Assembly: GCF_045635475.1 (NCBI RefSeq)
Contig: NZ_JBJGXI010000025.1
Coordinates: forward strand, 1 to 64,000
Reading direction: 5' to 3'
Source of the DNA: JBJGXI01 sp045635475
GTDB lineage: Bacteria > Bacillota > Bacilli > Bacillales > Amphibacillaceae
Length of the DNA: 64,000 nt
The stretch's first letter is position 1. Every line of letters begins with the position of its first letter. Position numbers and translations under genes: made by a program. Positions 15,000 to 23,225 of this stretch are shown here, in pieces. Below the pieces are notes generated by a model. The model was given only the letters and a program-made list of their open reading frames with translations, was not told where the DNA came from and ran no database searches.

Positions 15000-16323
15000 C
15001 GAACAAGAGATGGAAAAGGAACTAAAACACATAAATAAACAGCCATTGCCTAGTGGAATAGATCAACAAATTTTTAAAGGGGTGGCGAGGGCCCGACATG
15101 TAAAAAAACGATGGGAGTTTGTAAAACATACAGGCCTATCTGGTGTTGCACTATTATTGTTTTTTGTCCTTTCTGTAAACTTTATACCTGGTTTTAGCAA
15201 CGTGGCCAGCAACATACCTGGTTTAGAAAAGGTTGTAGATTTAGTTGAGTATGATAAAGGCTTGCAAGACGTCGCAAAAAATAATTACGTGCAAGTAGTT
15301 GATAAAAGTGATACAAACGAAGAAGTTACTTTTAACATTGACCACTTAATTATCGATAAAAGAAGGCTTGTCTTTTTCTATAGCATAGAAACAGAAGCGG
15401 ATTATGATATTGTTGGAATTCGCGGTGCGAAAGTACTCGATGATCAAGGTGAAGTGATTGATGAATATGGTGTTACTTTGTCTAGAGTTGATTTGTATAA
15501 AGGAAATAATTCTAGTACGATAGATTTTAGCTGGATCCAAGATCAAGAATTTACAGAGAACATGACACTTCAGTTACAGTTAGTATATTACAATGAAAAA
15601 GATGAAACAGAAGCGTATGAGATTGAAGGAACGTACGACATCTCATTCCCAGTAGATTTACAGAAGATTCAAATGAGTAAAACGTACGATATTAATCAGT
15701 CAGCATCTATAGATGGTCAAGTTATCCATTTTAATAAGTTGGAATCATTTCCAACTCGTCAAGTCTTGTATTTAGAGTACGATGAGAATAACTCAAAAAA
15801 GATTATGCAGTTGCCCGGGCTCCGCTTAGTAAATGAAGCAGGTGAAACAGTAGCAACGGAGGATTCTTCATCACTTGACGGGAATAAACGAATTGTTAGT
15901 ATGACGAGTAACTATTTTCAAGATTACGAAGAGTTGTACATTGTATTAGATAAAGTCATGGCGGTTGATAAAGATAAGGCGCAAGTAGTTGTCGATTTAG
16001 AAAAGAAACAGTTGCTTCAAGCACCTGATGATCGCCTCGAGCTTAGAGATGTTTCGACTGATGATAACATGTTTCAGTTGGAGGATGTATTGGGTTTGTA
16101 TTTCACTTTTGATAAAGAAGAAGATGGTGATGAAATTCTTCGATTTGAGATGGCCGGTTTCACTGACGCAACTGGACAGGAGTTTGGGAGTGTCACAAAT
16201 TATTCTAGCACGAATGATTTTGGCTATTTTATCGAGGATAGGCAATACAGCAATCCAATTACGATAGAATTATTCCAATACCCAGCTTATATAGAAGGGG
16301 ATATTAGGGTACGAGTTAAATGA
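14983..16323 (+). CDS. DUF4179-type transmembrane anti-sigma factor
   Basis: A 446-residue single-pass membrane protein. Residues 1-40 form the short cytosolic sigma-binding part (EMEKELKHINKQPLPSG), followed by one helix at about 45-63 (GLSGVALLLFFVLSVNFIPG). The remaining approximately 380 residues are an extracytoplasmic beta-rich region beginning with the DUF4179-type segment (VDLVEYDKGLQDVAKNNYVQ). The start is ATG 14983 inside the sigma gene's end; an earlier in-frame start at 14956 lacks a ribosome binding site. The pairing with the ECF factor indicates it sequesters it until an envelope signal arrives. The signal is unknown. Confidence 0.88.
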   Translation: MTTNRDEQEMEKELKHINKQPLPSGIDQQIFKGVARARHVKKRWEFVKHTGLSGVALLLFFVLSVNFIPGFSNVASNIPGLEKVVDLVEYDKGLQDVAKNNYVQVVDKSDTNEEVTFNIDHLIIDKRRLVFFYSIETEADYDIVGIRGAKVLDDQGEVIDEYGVTLSRVDLYKGNNSSTIDFSWIQDQEFTENMTLQLQLVYYNEKDETEAYEIEGTYDISFPVDLQKIQMSKTYDINQSASIDGQVIHFNKLESFPTRQVLYLEYDENNSKKIMQLPGLRLVNEAGETVATEDSSSLDGNKRIVSMTSNYFQDYEELYIVLDKVMAVDKDKAQVVVDLEKKQLLQAPDDRLELRDVSTDDNMFQLEDVLGLYFTFDKEEDGDEILRFEMAGFTDATGQEFGSVTNYSSTNDFGYFIEDRQYSNPITIELFQYPAYIEGDIRVRVK

Positions 16324-16328
16324 TTTCG

Positions 16329-16363
16329 GTGGTGCTTTTCCAAAGGGGAGAAGCACCACTTTT
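16329..16363 (+). terminator. Terminator of the sigma/anti-sigma operon
   Basis: GTGGTGCTT and AAGCACCAC, extended by TTCC/GGGAG pairing, form a long GC-rich stem with a short loop, followed by TTTTATG. Confidence 0.88.
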
Positions 16364-16402
16364 ATGTTAAAATAGAAAAAATCAATGGGGGAGGCTAAAT
16401 CG

Positions 16403-16888
16403 ATGTATACAATAAGACAAATGAATTCAGAAGATATAAGTTATGTACAACATGTAGCAAAAACAAGCTGGAATCATACATATGATGGAATTATCCCATT
16501 AGAGATACAAACTAACTTCTTGGAAAATGCTTATTCAGTAAAAATGATGGAAAAACGTCTGCAGCAATCCTTTCTATACGTTGCTGAAACAGACGGATCT
16601 ATAGTAGGGTTTGCTAATTTTTCTCCAGTAAAGGCTGATGGAGTAGCAGAATTAGGTGCGATCTATTTACTTCCAGAATTTCAAGGTAAGGGTATTGGAT
16701 CTGCCCTACTTGAAAAAGGCATTTATAATAATCCTGAAGTGAAACAGATTCATGTGGAAGTTGAAAAAGACAATCAATTGGGCTTAAACTTCTACTATGC
16801 GAAAGGCTTTATAGCAGAATCAGAATATGATGATTTTTTTGATGGTCATACATTGAAGACGGTTCGAATGGTGAAAACTATCGACTAG
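16403..16888 (+). CDS. GNAT-family N-acetyltransferase
   Basis: A 161-residue acetyl-CoA-dependent acetyltransferase. Motif A, the acetyl-CoA loop, is IYLLPEFQGKGIGSALLEKG (Q-G-K-G-I-G), and motif B is NFYYAKGF. ATG 16403 follows GGGGGAGG; the ATG at 16385 lies inside that ribosome binding site and is rejected. A lone gene behind a terminator. The substrate is unknown. Confidence 0.9.
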   Translation: MYTIRQMNSEDISYVQHVAKTSWNHTYDGIIPLEIQTNFLENAYSVKMMEKRLQQSFLYVAETDGSIVGFANFSPVKADGVAELGAIYLLPEFQGKGIGSALLEKGIYNNPEVKQIHVEVEKDNQLGLNFYYAKGFIAESEYDDFFDGHTLKTVRMVKTID

Positions 16889-16980
16889 AGTAAGCGAATG
16901 TATATAAGTCATTTTCCTTTCTTTTTCCAAACACATTCAGATAAAATGAGGTACAAATATGAAAAAAGAGGTATTTACAT

Positions 16981-18048
16981 ATGAAAAAAATTTACAGCAA
17001 GATTGTTCAATTTCGTGGATCTCATTATGATTTTGGTTATATGCAAGGAGAAGAGTTAAAGGATTCGTTAATTGTAAAGAATAGAGAGAAGCAATGGAGA
17101 GTAAGAAAGCCACGATTCATAATTGATGAAAAAGCAGCAAAACAAGCGATTACTGCATTTGTTCCTGAGATCTGGGAAGAACTGTTAGGCATGCAGGATG
17201 CACTCAAGTGGCCGATGAATCGCGTTTTAAAGGAATTTGGTGGATATCGCCTTGACTATGTCCGTTCGTGGTGCTCCATCGTAACAGGAAAAGATTATTT
17301 TATCAGAAACTACGATTATCATCCGAAAACGTATGAAGGACGTTATGTTCTTTTCCAGCCAACTGACCGAGGGTATGCTATTGCAGGACCGAGTCAACGG
17401 ATTACTGGTAGGTCGGATGGCATTAATGAAAAAGGATTGGTACTTGGGTATAATTTTATGCATCGAAAAAAACCTGGGGATGGGTTCATTTGCGGAATGA
17501 TTGGCAGAATGGTATTAGAAACTTGTAGTAATGTTTCTGAAGCAGTTGATTTACTGAGAGAGATTCCACATCGACATTCCTTTAGCTACATTGTTTATGA
17601 TAAAAGCGGGGAAACCTTCGTAGTTGAAGCAACACCGAGAGGGGTAGAGGTGCGACAGTCCACGATGTGTACCAATCATTTCGAAATGATGAAACACGAG
17701 AATCGAAATTATTTGTTAGACTCACAACGAAGGTTAGATGTGATTCGTGACCAGCAACCATTTATAGAGCAGGCAGAAGAAGCATTCCGATTGTTTAATG
17801 ATTCAGATAAAGGTATTTTTTCAAAAGAGTATAAGAATTGGGCGGGTACAATCCATACAGCAGCTTATTTTCCGAAACAACTCAAATCGTGGATGGCTCT
17901 AGGTGGTAACCAAGTGCCACGTGAAATTGACTTTGGAGCATGGCTAAAAGGTGAAAATGTAAAAAATGAGTTCGTTCACGGTGAAGTCGATACAGATATT
18001 GCCTTTGCGCACATGGATGAAAACGCGAGCTGGTTTCAAAAAAAGTAG
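16981..18048 (+). CDS. C45-type autoproteolytic acyltransferase/hydrolase (AAT-like)
   Basis: A 355-residue Ntn-hydrolase-like protein resembling acyl-CoA:6-aminopenicillanate acyltransferase relatives. The expected nucleophile is Cys98 in SWCSIVTGKDYFIRNYDYHP, where the protein would cleave itself before Cys. FGYMQGEEL near the N-terminus, GRSDGINEKGLVLGYNF, and FVVEATPRGVEV then STMCTNHFE follow the family order. Bacterial members act on small amides or lipid-linked amines; penicillin chemistry is not implied. ATG 16981 has GAGGT upstream. The stop codon lies in the terminator stem. Confidence 0.8.
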   Translation: MKKIYSKIVQFRGSHYDFGYMQGEELKDSLIVKNREKQWRVRKPRFIIDEKAAKQAITAFVPEIWEELLGMQDALKWPMNRVLKEFGGYRLDYVRSWCSIVTGKDYFIRNYDYHPKTYEGRYVLFQPTDRGYAIAGPSQRITGRSDGINEKGLVLGYNFMHRKKPGDGFICGMIGRMVLETCSNVSEAVDLLREIPHRHSFSYIVYDKSGETFVVEATPRGVEVRQSTMCTNHFEMMKHENRNYLLDSQRRLDVIRDQQPFIEQAEEAFRLFNDSDKGIFSKEYKNWAGTIHTAAYFPKQLKSWMALGGNQVPREIDFGAWLKGENVKNEFVHGEVDTDIAFAHMDENASWFQKK

Positions 18049-18077
18049 TGCTACATAATCGTAGCACTACTTTTTTT
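18044..18077 (+). terminator. Terminator after the C45 gene
   Basis: AGTAGTGCTAC and GTAGCACTACT form a perfect 11-bp stem with loop ATAATC and seven T residues. The gene's stop codon is inside the left arm. Confidence 0.92.
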
Positions 18078-18087
18078 AAAAGCTATC

Positions 18088-18290
18088 AAGATGTCCAGCT
18101 ACGAGTACCAAAAACTAGCCGACTTCATGAATTGCCTTACGATAAATAATTATTGATTCAAGTGTGATGGAAAGTCGACTAAAATCGGACTTGTCGTCCA
18201 ACGTTGACATACCCCTTATGCAGGAACATGATTAGTCGATTTGCTCCAGTCGCTACTTTTCTAAGCGGCGTTCTCTACTTTTCCTAATGA
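18088..18290. repeat. Diverged copy of dispersed repeat R2, copy C
   Basis: Begins ATGTCCAGCTACGAGTACC, then AAAAACTAGCCGA, parallel to the start of the 7.7-kb copy. It ends GCGGCGTTCTCTACTTTTCC, then TAATGA, parallel to the copies' GGGCGCCC...CTTTTC ends. The centre has diverged. It lies between converging genes. Confidence 0.5.
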
Positions 18291-18619
18291 CAGATTCCTA
18301 GATTAAAAGCAATTACCTTAAGCTGAATAGCTAATACAGCGATCCACAAAACATAATGGCTAGAATACGTAACAATTTTTTTTAGCTTTGTTGAAGTTAA
18401 GAAAGAAAATTTAAACTGAAGAAAGAATAATAGCATCGTTATAACCGTTACGATCAATGTTAAGCCTAAGACTCCTTCGAAACGATCAAACCACAAATAA
18501 TCATTGAAAGTTGGAATGATGACGACAGGATTATAATATTGATTGATAAATAGCAACCCAATTGTCCAAGATAAAATCAAGCAAACGACAACGAATAAAT
18601 TAGGCATGTGCTTAACCAT
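18284..18619 (-). CDS. Three-helix membrane protein of unknown function
   Basis: A 111-residue hydrophobic protein with helices at about 6-24 (NLFVVVCLILSWTIGLLFI), 48-66 (GVLGLTLIVTVITMLLFFL) and 84-102 (SSHYVLWIAVLAIQLKVIA). A short conserved-looking loop (PTFNDYLWFDRFEG) separates the first two. ATG 18619 has AGGAG 7 bases upstream; a GTG two codons earlier is less likely. I do not recognise the family. Its end runs into the repeat at 18.1-18.3 kb. Confidence 0.6.
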   Translation of the reverse strand: MVKHMPNLFVVVCLILSWTIGLLFINQYYNPVVIIPTFNDYLWFDRFEGVLGLTLIVTVITMLLFFLQFKFSFLTSTKLKKIVTYSSHYVLWIAVLAIQLKVIAFNLGICH

Positions 18620-18986
18620 CCACACACTCCTCTCTGAAATTTAATTCCGAGTAAATAAATATGAATAATTATATTTTATGTTGGATTGCTAAAATTGTCA
18701 ATTTACTATTGTAAAAATGAACTAGAAAAGGCTTATATCTATTTTAAAGGGGAATGAACTATATATAGATAAGATTCACTGCATTCGTAACAACATGTTC
18801 ATAACTGGATTCATAACACTGGTTTTTACCATACCTTTAAAGAGTAAACCCCTTCTACCAACTTGGGACTTAAAAGAGCGATAAAAGAGTTCTATGAATA
18901 AACACTACTAATATAGAAACCAAGCGAATATGTATAAATTATAACTTTAATCGTCATAATGAATTTAAAAGATGAGGAGGCAGACG
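18620..18986. other. Divergent intergenic region, nothing recognised
   Basis: 367 bp of AT-rich DNA between two divergently read small membrane-protein genes. I see only their ribosome binding sites and no convincing RNA, operator or repeat. Confidence 0.5.
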
Positions 18987-19328
18987 ATGGATTACACTAT
19001 TTATTCCCTATTCGTCATCATTGCATCATTCATAAGCTATAAATCTGCTATTTATATGATGGAGCGAACCGATACCTATTATACTAATGTGTTTATTGCT
19101 TCTATAATCAATTTGCAACTCGTTGCATTTATTGTATTCGGTTGGTTTTTGTACTCTTGGAATATTAAAGAGACAATGTTTTTCGATGGACTAATTTGGG
19201 GCATTGGCTTATTCGTTTTGTCAGAAGCGGTAATGACGGCATGGTTCATTTACCAGAAGAAAAAACTAGAGAAAATAGAAACTACGGATTATGAAATTAT
19301 TGAGTCTGAAAAGGCCTTACACCAATAG
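18987..19328 (+). CDS. Small three-helix membrane protein
   Basis: A 113-residue protein with helices at about 2-22 (YTIYSLFVIIASFISYKSAI), 34-54 (IASIINLQLVAFIVFGWFLY) and 68-88 (LIWGIGLFVLSEAVMTAWFI). A charged cytosolic tail follows (KKKLEKIETTDYEIIESEK). ATG 18987 follows GAGGAGGC; an earlier in-frame start overlaps that site. No family recognised and no obvious operon partner; rlmN begins 154 bp downstream. Confidence 0.6.
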   Translation: MDYTIYSLFVIIASFISYKSAIYMMERTDTYYTNVFIASIINLQLVAFIVFGWFLYSWNIKETMFFDGLIWGIGLFVLSEAVMTAWFIYQKKKLEKIETTDYEIIESEKALHQ

Positions 19329-19482
19329 ATTATAAACCCTATAATTCACAAATAATTAGGATAGCATAGAGGTTATTTGCTATCAAATGAAGATTTCCAT
19401 TATAAACTTGTTGATTGTTAGGCATACTTTACAGTAGTATAGAGTTTGAATGAATTTTTTTAGATGGAAAAGAGGATTGGAC

Positions 19483-20550
19483 ATGACAAAAAAATCTATC
19501 TATGGGTTAACATTTGAACAATTAACAGCCTGGCTGATTGATCAAGGACAGAAAAAATTTCGCGCCCAACAAGTTTGGGATTGGCTATATAAAAAACGTG
19601 TAACAGCTTTTGAACAAATGAATAACGTAAATAACGATTGTATTCAATTACTAGAGAATAATTTTGTTATTAATACGTTAACTGAAGAAGTTAAGCAAGA
19701 GTCCAAAGACGGTACGATTAAGTTTTTATTTAAATTAACTGATGGTAATTTAATAGAAACGGTTTTAATGAAGTTTAATTATGGCTATTCTGTTTGTGTT
19801 ACGACACAAGTAGGCTGTAATATTGGCTGCACATTTTGTGCGAGTGGTTTATTAACGAAAAATCGTGATTTGTCTGCAGGTGAGATTGTCGAGCAAATTA
19901 TGAACGTGCAGCAACATCTTGATACCAAAGGAAAAGAAGAGCGCGTTAGTCATATTGTAGTAATGGGAATTGGTGAGCCATTCGATAACTACGATAACAT
20001 GATGGACTTTTTCCGTGTTGTAAATGACCAAAATGGTTTATCAATTGGAGCGAGACATATTACAGTTTCGACGAGTGGATTAGCGCAGAAGATATATAAG
20101 TTCGCTGACGAAGATTTACAAATTAATCTTGCAGTATCACTTCATGCGCCGAACAATGAATTACGTACGCGGATAATGAAAATAAACAAAGCTTTTCCGT
20201 TAGAAAAATTAATGCCAGCAATTGATTACTACTTGGAAAAAACGAACCGAAGAATCACGTTTGAGTACATTTTATTGCATGATGTTAACGATCATAAGGA
20301 AGAGGCACTGCAACTTGCTAGGTTGTTAAAAGATAAACGTCATTTATCTTATGTGAATTTAATTCCTTATAACCCGGTTGCAGAGCATAACCAATACGAA
20401 CGTAGTACAAAAGATGCAATTGTCGGATTCTATGAAACGTTATTAAACAATGGGATTAATTGTGGTGTGCGTGTCGAGCAGGGATCAGATATTGATGCAG
20501 CTTGTGGTCAATTAAGAAGTAAACAAATTAAAAAGAATAAGGCTGTATAA
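19483..20550 (+). CDS. rlmN: Dual-specificity RNA methyltransferase RlmN (23S rRNA A2503 / tRNA A37)
   Basis: A 355-residue radical SAM enzyme that methylates C2 of A2503 in 23S rRNA and A37 in some tRNAs. The 4Fe-4S cluster ligands are Cys112, Cys116 and Cys119 (VGCNIGCTFCASG). HIVVMGIGEPFDNYDN binds SAM, and ITVSTSGLAQKIYKFA continues the barrel. INCGVRVEQGSDIDAACGQL holds the C-terminal catalytic Cys. The length is that of Bacillus RlmN. The start is ATG 19483 behind AGAGGA; the upstream in-frame ATG at 19450 lacks a ribosome binding site. Terminated by a strong hairpin. Confidence 0.95.
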   Translation: MTKKSIYGLTFEQLTAWLIDQGQKKFRAQQVWDWLYKKRVTAFEQMNNVNNDCIQLLENNFVINTLTEEVKQESKDGTIKFLFKLTDGNLIETVLMKFNYGYSVCVTTQVGCNIGCTFCASGLLTKNRDLSAGEIVEQIMNVQQHLDTKGKEERVSHIVVMGIGEPFDNYDNMMDFFRVVNDQNGLSIGARHITVSTSGLAQKIYKFADEDLQINLAVSLHAPNNELRTRIMKINKAFPLEKLMPAIDYYLEKTNRRITFEYILLHDVNDHKEEALQLARLLKDKRHLSYVNLIPYNPVAEHNQYERSTKDAIVGFYETLLNNGINCGVRVEQGSDIDAACGQLRSKQIKKNKAV

Positions 20551-20562
20551 TGTAACAAAAAA

Positions 20563-20602
20563 TCCAACTACTTGACTTCGAGCCAAGTAGTTGGATTTTT
20601 TT
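20563..20602 (+). terminator. Terminator after rlmN
   Basis: TCCAACTACTTG and CAAGTAGTTGGA form a perfect 12-bp stem with a 9-nt loop and seven T residues. Confidence 0.93.
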
Positions 20603-20621
20603 AGATAAAGATTGAAGTTTA

Positions 20622-20925
20622 GCTAATATGCGTCGTAACGTAGTGCTCGTGATTTCCGCTCCAGGCAGTCGCTTTCCGCTAGTTTAAAGTGTTTTTCTTT
20701 AAACGGGCACGGCTTCAGCAAACTCAGAAGCAAATGTTTTCGGTGGGACGAGTAATCGCAGTCCCAAAGAACGCTTCTCTAGTGGATCTTCAGCTCGTGC
20801 TGTTCCCGCTGGAGACGACTGCCTGGAGCTCCAATCACCCGACTTAAGGAGCAATCCAGTTAACAGCGAAGGGCATTTCCGGAGCGGGTCAAGCACTCTC
20901 CAAGTTACTACGCATTATACTTCTA
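20622..20925. repeat. Dispersed intergenic repeat, family R1, short copy
   Basis: About 300 bp matching the 58.3-kb element nearly base for base over its first 190 bp: GTCGTAACGTAGTG, TGATTTCCGCTCCAGGCAGT, CTTTAAACGGGCACGG, TTTTCGGTGGGACGAGTAAT, then CGCAGTCCCAAAG. The arms CTCCAGGCAGTCG and CGACTGCCTGGAG are inverted, so a transcript would fold into one large hairpin. It lies between the converging rlmN and acetyltransferase genes. Confidence 0.8.
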
Positions 20926-20960
20926 CTCTGAATAAATCACCGAAAAGCGAATAGTTACAC

Positions 20961-21416
20961 CTATCTTATTCGCTGCTCAAAGAAAGCTAACGACAAGCCT
21001 TTCGTAATTGTTCTAACGTCAATCTGTGTAAAACCATGCGTTTCATAAAACTGAATCGCTGGATGGTTAAGCGCACCGGTTGATACGGTAATGATATCGA
21101 AATCTTTCACCGATTGCTCCAAATGTTCTAATAGTTTACTAGCAATTCCTTTACGAAAGTGAGTTGGCTCAACAATTAATCGATGGATATCTAATATCCT
21201 GTTCTCATTTTTAAAAGAAATCGCACCGCATAATACGCTGTCAATATAATACCCGTAAAAAGTCTCTTCACATTTTTGTAAGCTTTCTACCGTGTCATGT
21301 AATGGTGGTATGTCGTAAAAGTTAATAATTTTTGCCTCTACCATATAGGAAGGAACTTGCACACGTAACACTTGTTGTGCAAGTTCAGGGTTAGTGATAT
21401 CTATTTCTTTAATCAA
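20961..21416 (-). CDS. GNAT-family N-acetyltransferase
   Basis: A 151-residue acetyltransferase. The acetyl-CoA loop is LIVEPTHFRKGIASKLLEHL (R-K-G-I-A), the beta-bulge strand is IITVSTGALN, and motif B is AIQFYETHGF. The start is TTG 21416 with GAGGGG 8 bases upstream. It follows the luciferase-like oxidoreductase gene by only 18 bp on the same strand, so the two are probably one transcript. Substrate unknown. Confidence 0.88.
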   Translation of the reverse strand: MIKEIDITNPELAQQVLRVQVPSYMVEAKIINFYDIPPLHDTVESLQKCEETFYGYYIDSVLCGAISFKNENRILDIHRLIVEPTHFRKGIASKLLEHLEQSVKDFDIITVSTGALNHPAIQFYETHGFTQIDVRTITKGLSLAFFEQRIR

Positions 21417-21434
21417 ATGATGATCCCCTCAATT

Positions 21435-22451
21435 TTAATCCATCATATTTGCAACAATTTCATATGAATGTAACCGGTCCTTTTGTGAGAAAATTTGTGA
21501 ATTAATAATCACCTCGTTCGCTTGAGTTTCAGCTAGAAAGCTTGCTAGCTTCTGTTTTACCTTATCTGGTGCTCCAACCATCGTTGAGCGAGATTGCGAT
21601 CTTTCTTCAGAAGCTGCTAACTCATGAGGTGACCAGACTTCTTCAACGTTATCAATTGGTGGCTGCAGCATACCTGGTTTACCTCTTATGATGCTTAAGA
21701 ATTGTTGTTGCATGGAGGTTGCTAACCATTTTGCTCTCTCATCAGTGTCAGCAGCAATTATATTTACGCCAACCATCGCGTAAGGTTCACTTAGTACTTC
21801 AGAAGGTTTAAAATTATCACGATATTTTTTCAAAGCCATTGTTGTATAATCAGGTGAAAAATGACTGGCAAAAGCAAATGGCAGGCCTTTTTCAGCAGCT
21901 AGTCTCGCACTAAAATCACTAGAACCAAGCAACCATATTGGAATATCTAGACCTGTACCAGGATAAGCCTTTACACGTGCAGTTGGTTCAGGGTTAAAGT
22001 AGCTTTGTAATTCATCTAATTGATTTGGAAAATCCTCCGGGCTACTATGCAAAGTCCTACGCAGTGCATAAGCGGTTGCTTGGTCACTACCAGGGGCACG
22101 GCCAAGACCGAGGTCTATTCTATTTGGATATAAAGATTCCAATGTACCAAATTGCTCAGCAATTACTAAAGGAGCATGGTTAGGGAGCATAATACCACCT
22201 GCACCGACACGAATCCGCTTTGTTGCCCCTGCAATATGGCCAATGATCACCGATGTGGCTGAGCTTGCTATACCAGGCATATTATGATGTTCTGCTAACC
22301 AGTAACGATGAAATCCTAAATCTTCTACTGTCTGCGCTAACTGTACACTATTTTTAAACGATTGAGTTGTACCTTCTCCCTCATTAATTGGTGCAAGATC
22401 GAGGATAGATAACGGTACACCGTTGAATGATTTTGATTGAATATTTTTCAT
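21435..22451 (-). CDS. LLM-class (bacterial luciferase-like) flavin-dependent oxidoreductase
   Basis: A 338-residue TIM-barrel monooxygenase-type protein using reduced flavin. Diagnostic stretches are FHRYWLAEHHNMPGIASSAT, IRVGAGGIMLPNHAPLVIAE, and RIDLGLGRAPGSDQAT. These are the hallmarks of the YhbW/YceB alkanal-monooxygenase-like subgroup. A C-terminal VGAPDKVKQKL segment is the usual family end. ATG 22451 has AAGGAG upstream. It heads a two-gene unit with a GNAT acetyltransferase. The physiological substrate is unknown; light emission is not implied. Confidence 0.92.
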   Translation of the reverse strand: MKNIQSKSFNGVPLSILDLAPINEGEGTTQSFKNSVQLAQTVEDLGFHRYWLAEHHNMPGIASSATSVIIGHIAGATKRIRVGAGGIMLPNHAPLVIAEQFGTLESLYPNRIDLGLGRAPGSDQATAYALRRTLHSSPEDFPNQLDELQSYFNPEPTARVKAYPGTGLDIPIWLLGSSDFSARLAAEKGLPFAFASHFSPDYTTMALKKYRDNFKPSEVLSEPYAMVGVNIIAADTDERAKWLATSMQQQFLSIIRGKPGMLQPPIDNVEEVWSPHELAASEERSQSRSTMVGAPDKVKQKLASFLAETQANEVIINSQIFSQKDRLHSYEIVANMMD

Positions 22452-22663
22452 ATGTGAACACTCCTTCTTGATATGAAATGATACGCCGATTAGAAATTAT
22501 CGTCCACAAAAATGCTTGTGAATTAGTTAGTTGCATAATTCTCGTATTCAACCTTTTCCTCAGATAAGCCATAAAATCAGTATTATGAAATTGAAAAAAA
22601 TAAAAGGCTTTATTCCGAGTAAAATAATCTGTATAATTGGTATTGAGTAGAGGAGGGTGAAAA

Positions 22664-23077
22664 GTGAGTATTCCAAAACCACTTGTCCAAATAAATCAAG
22701 CATTTCTTGTTATATCCGTTATTTTAGCTCTTGTATTCTTTAAAGCTATATTAATCATTCCATTTACAATAGGTGTCTACACACTGCTTACAAAAAACAA
22801 CCCAATCATACAATTTAGTAAACGATTTCTAACTAAACCATTGAATCAATACACGCCAGAGGACAAAGATCAACAACTGTTTAATCAGTGGATTGCAACG
22901 ATATGTTTAGGATTTTCCATTGTTTTCTTCTATTTTGGTTTAAATATAGTAGGATATGTTTTTAGCATAATGGTAGTAATAGCGGCAGGAGTTGCATTAA
23001 TGGGTTTTTGTATTGGTTGTACGATCCGCTTTCGTTATTTAATGTGGAAGAATAAGCGTACAAAATTACAGTCATAA
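22664..23077 (+). CDS. DUF4395 membrane protein
   Basis: A 137-residue protein with four hydrophobic segments: about 11-29 (AFLVISVILALVFFKAILI), 30-42, 78-95 and 97-117. The conserved motif GFCIGCTIRFRY, with two Cys near the end of the last helix, identifies DUF4395. Members often neighbour thioredoxin-like genes and may take part in membrane redox chemistry, but no such gene is adjacent here. The start is GTG 22664 behind GAGGAGGGTG. Confidence 0.82.
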   Translation: MSIPKPLVQINQAFLVISVILALVFFKAILIIPFTIGVYTLLTKNNPIIQFSKRFLTKPLNQYTPEDKDQQLFNQWIATICLGFSIVFFYFGLNIVGYVFSIMVVIAAGVALMGFCIGCTIRFRYLMWKNKRTKLQS

Positions 23078-23095
23078 TTATAAATTAAGATGAAA

Positions 23096-23136
23096 ACCGA
23101 GTGTCGATCCGTTCTACGGTTCACTCGGTTTTTTTC
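23096..23136 (+). terminator. Terminator after the DUF4395 gene
   Basis: ACCGAGTG (23096-23103) and CACTCGGT (23122-23129) flank a further internal CCGT/ACGG stem, with seven T residues after. Confidence 0.88.
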
Positions 23137-23225
23137 TGCATAAAGTCAATTGAAATTGACCTACATAAAATTTCATCGTGTATAATAGTTGTAAAGGCAT
23201 GCTTCAAAAGGGGAGGGGGAGAAAG

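Noticed and set aside
20699..20896. 65-codon minus-strand frame in the R1 repeat
   Set aside because: Its translation is only the repeat sequence; no ribosome binding site.
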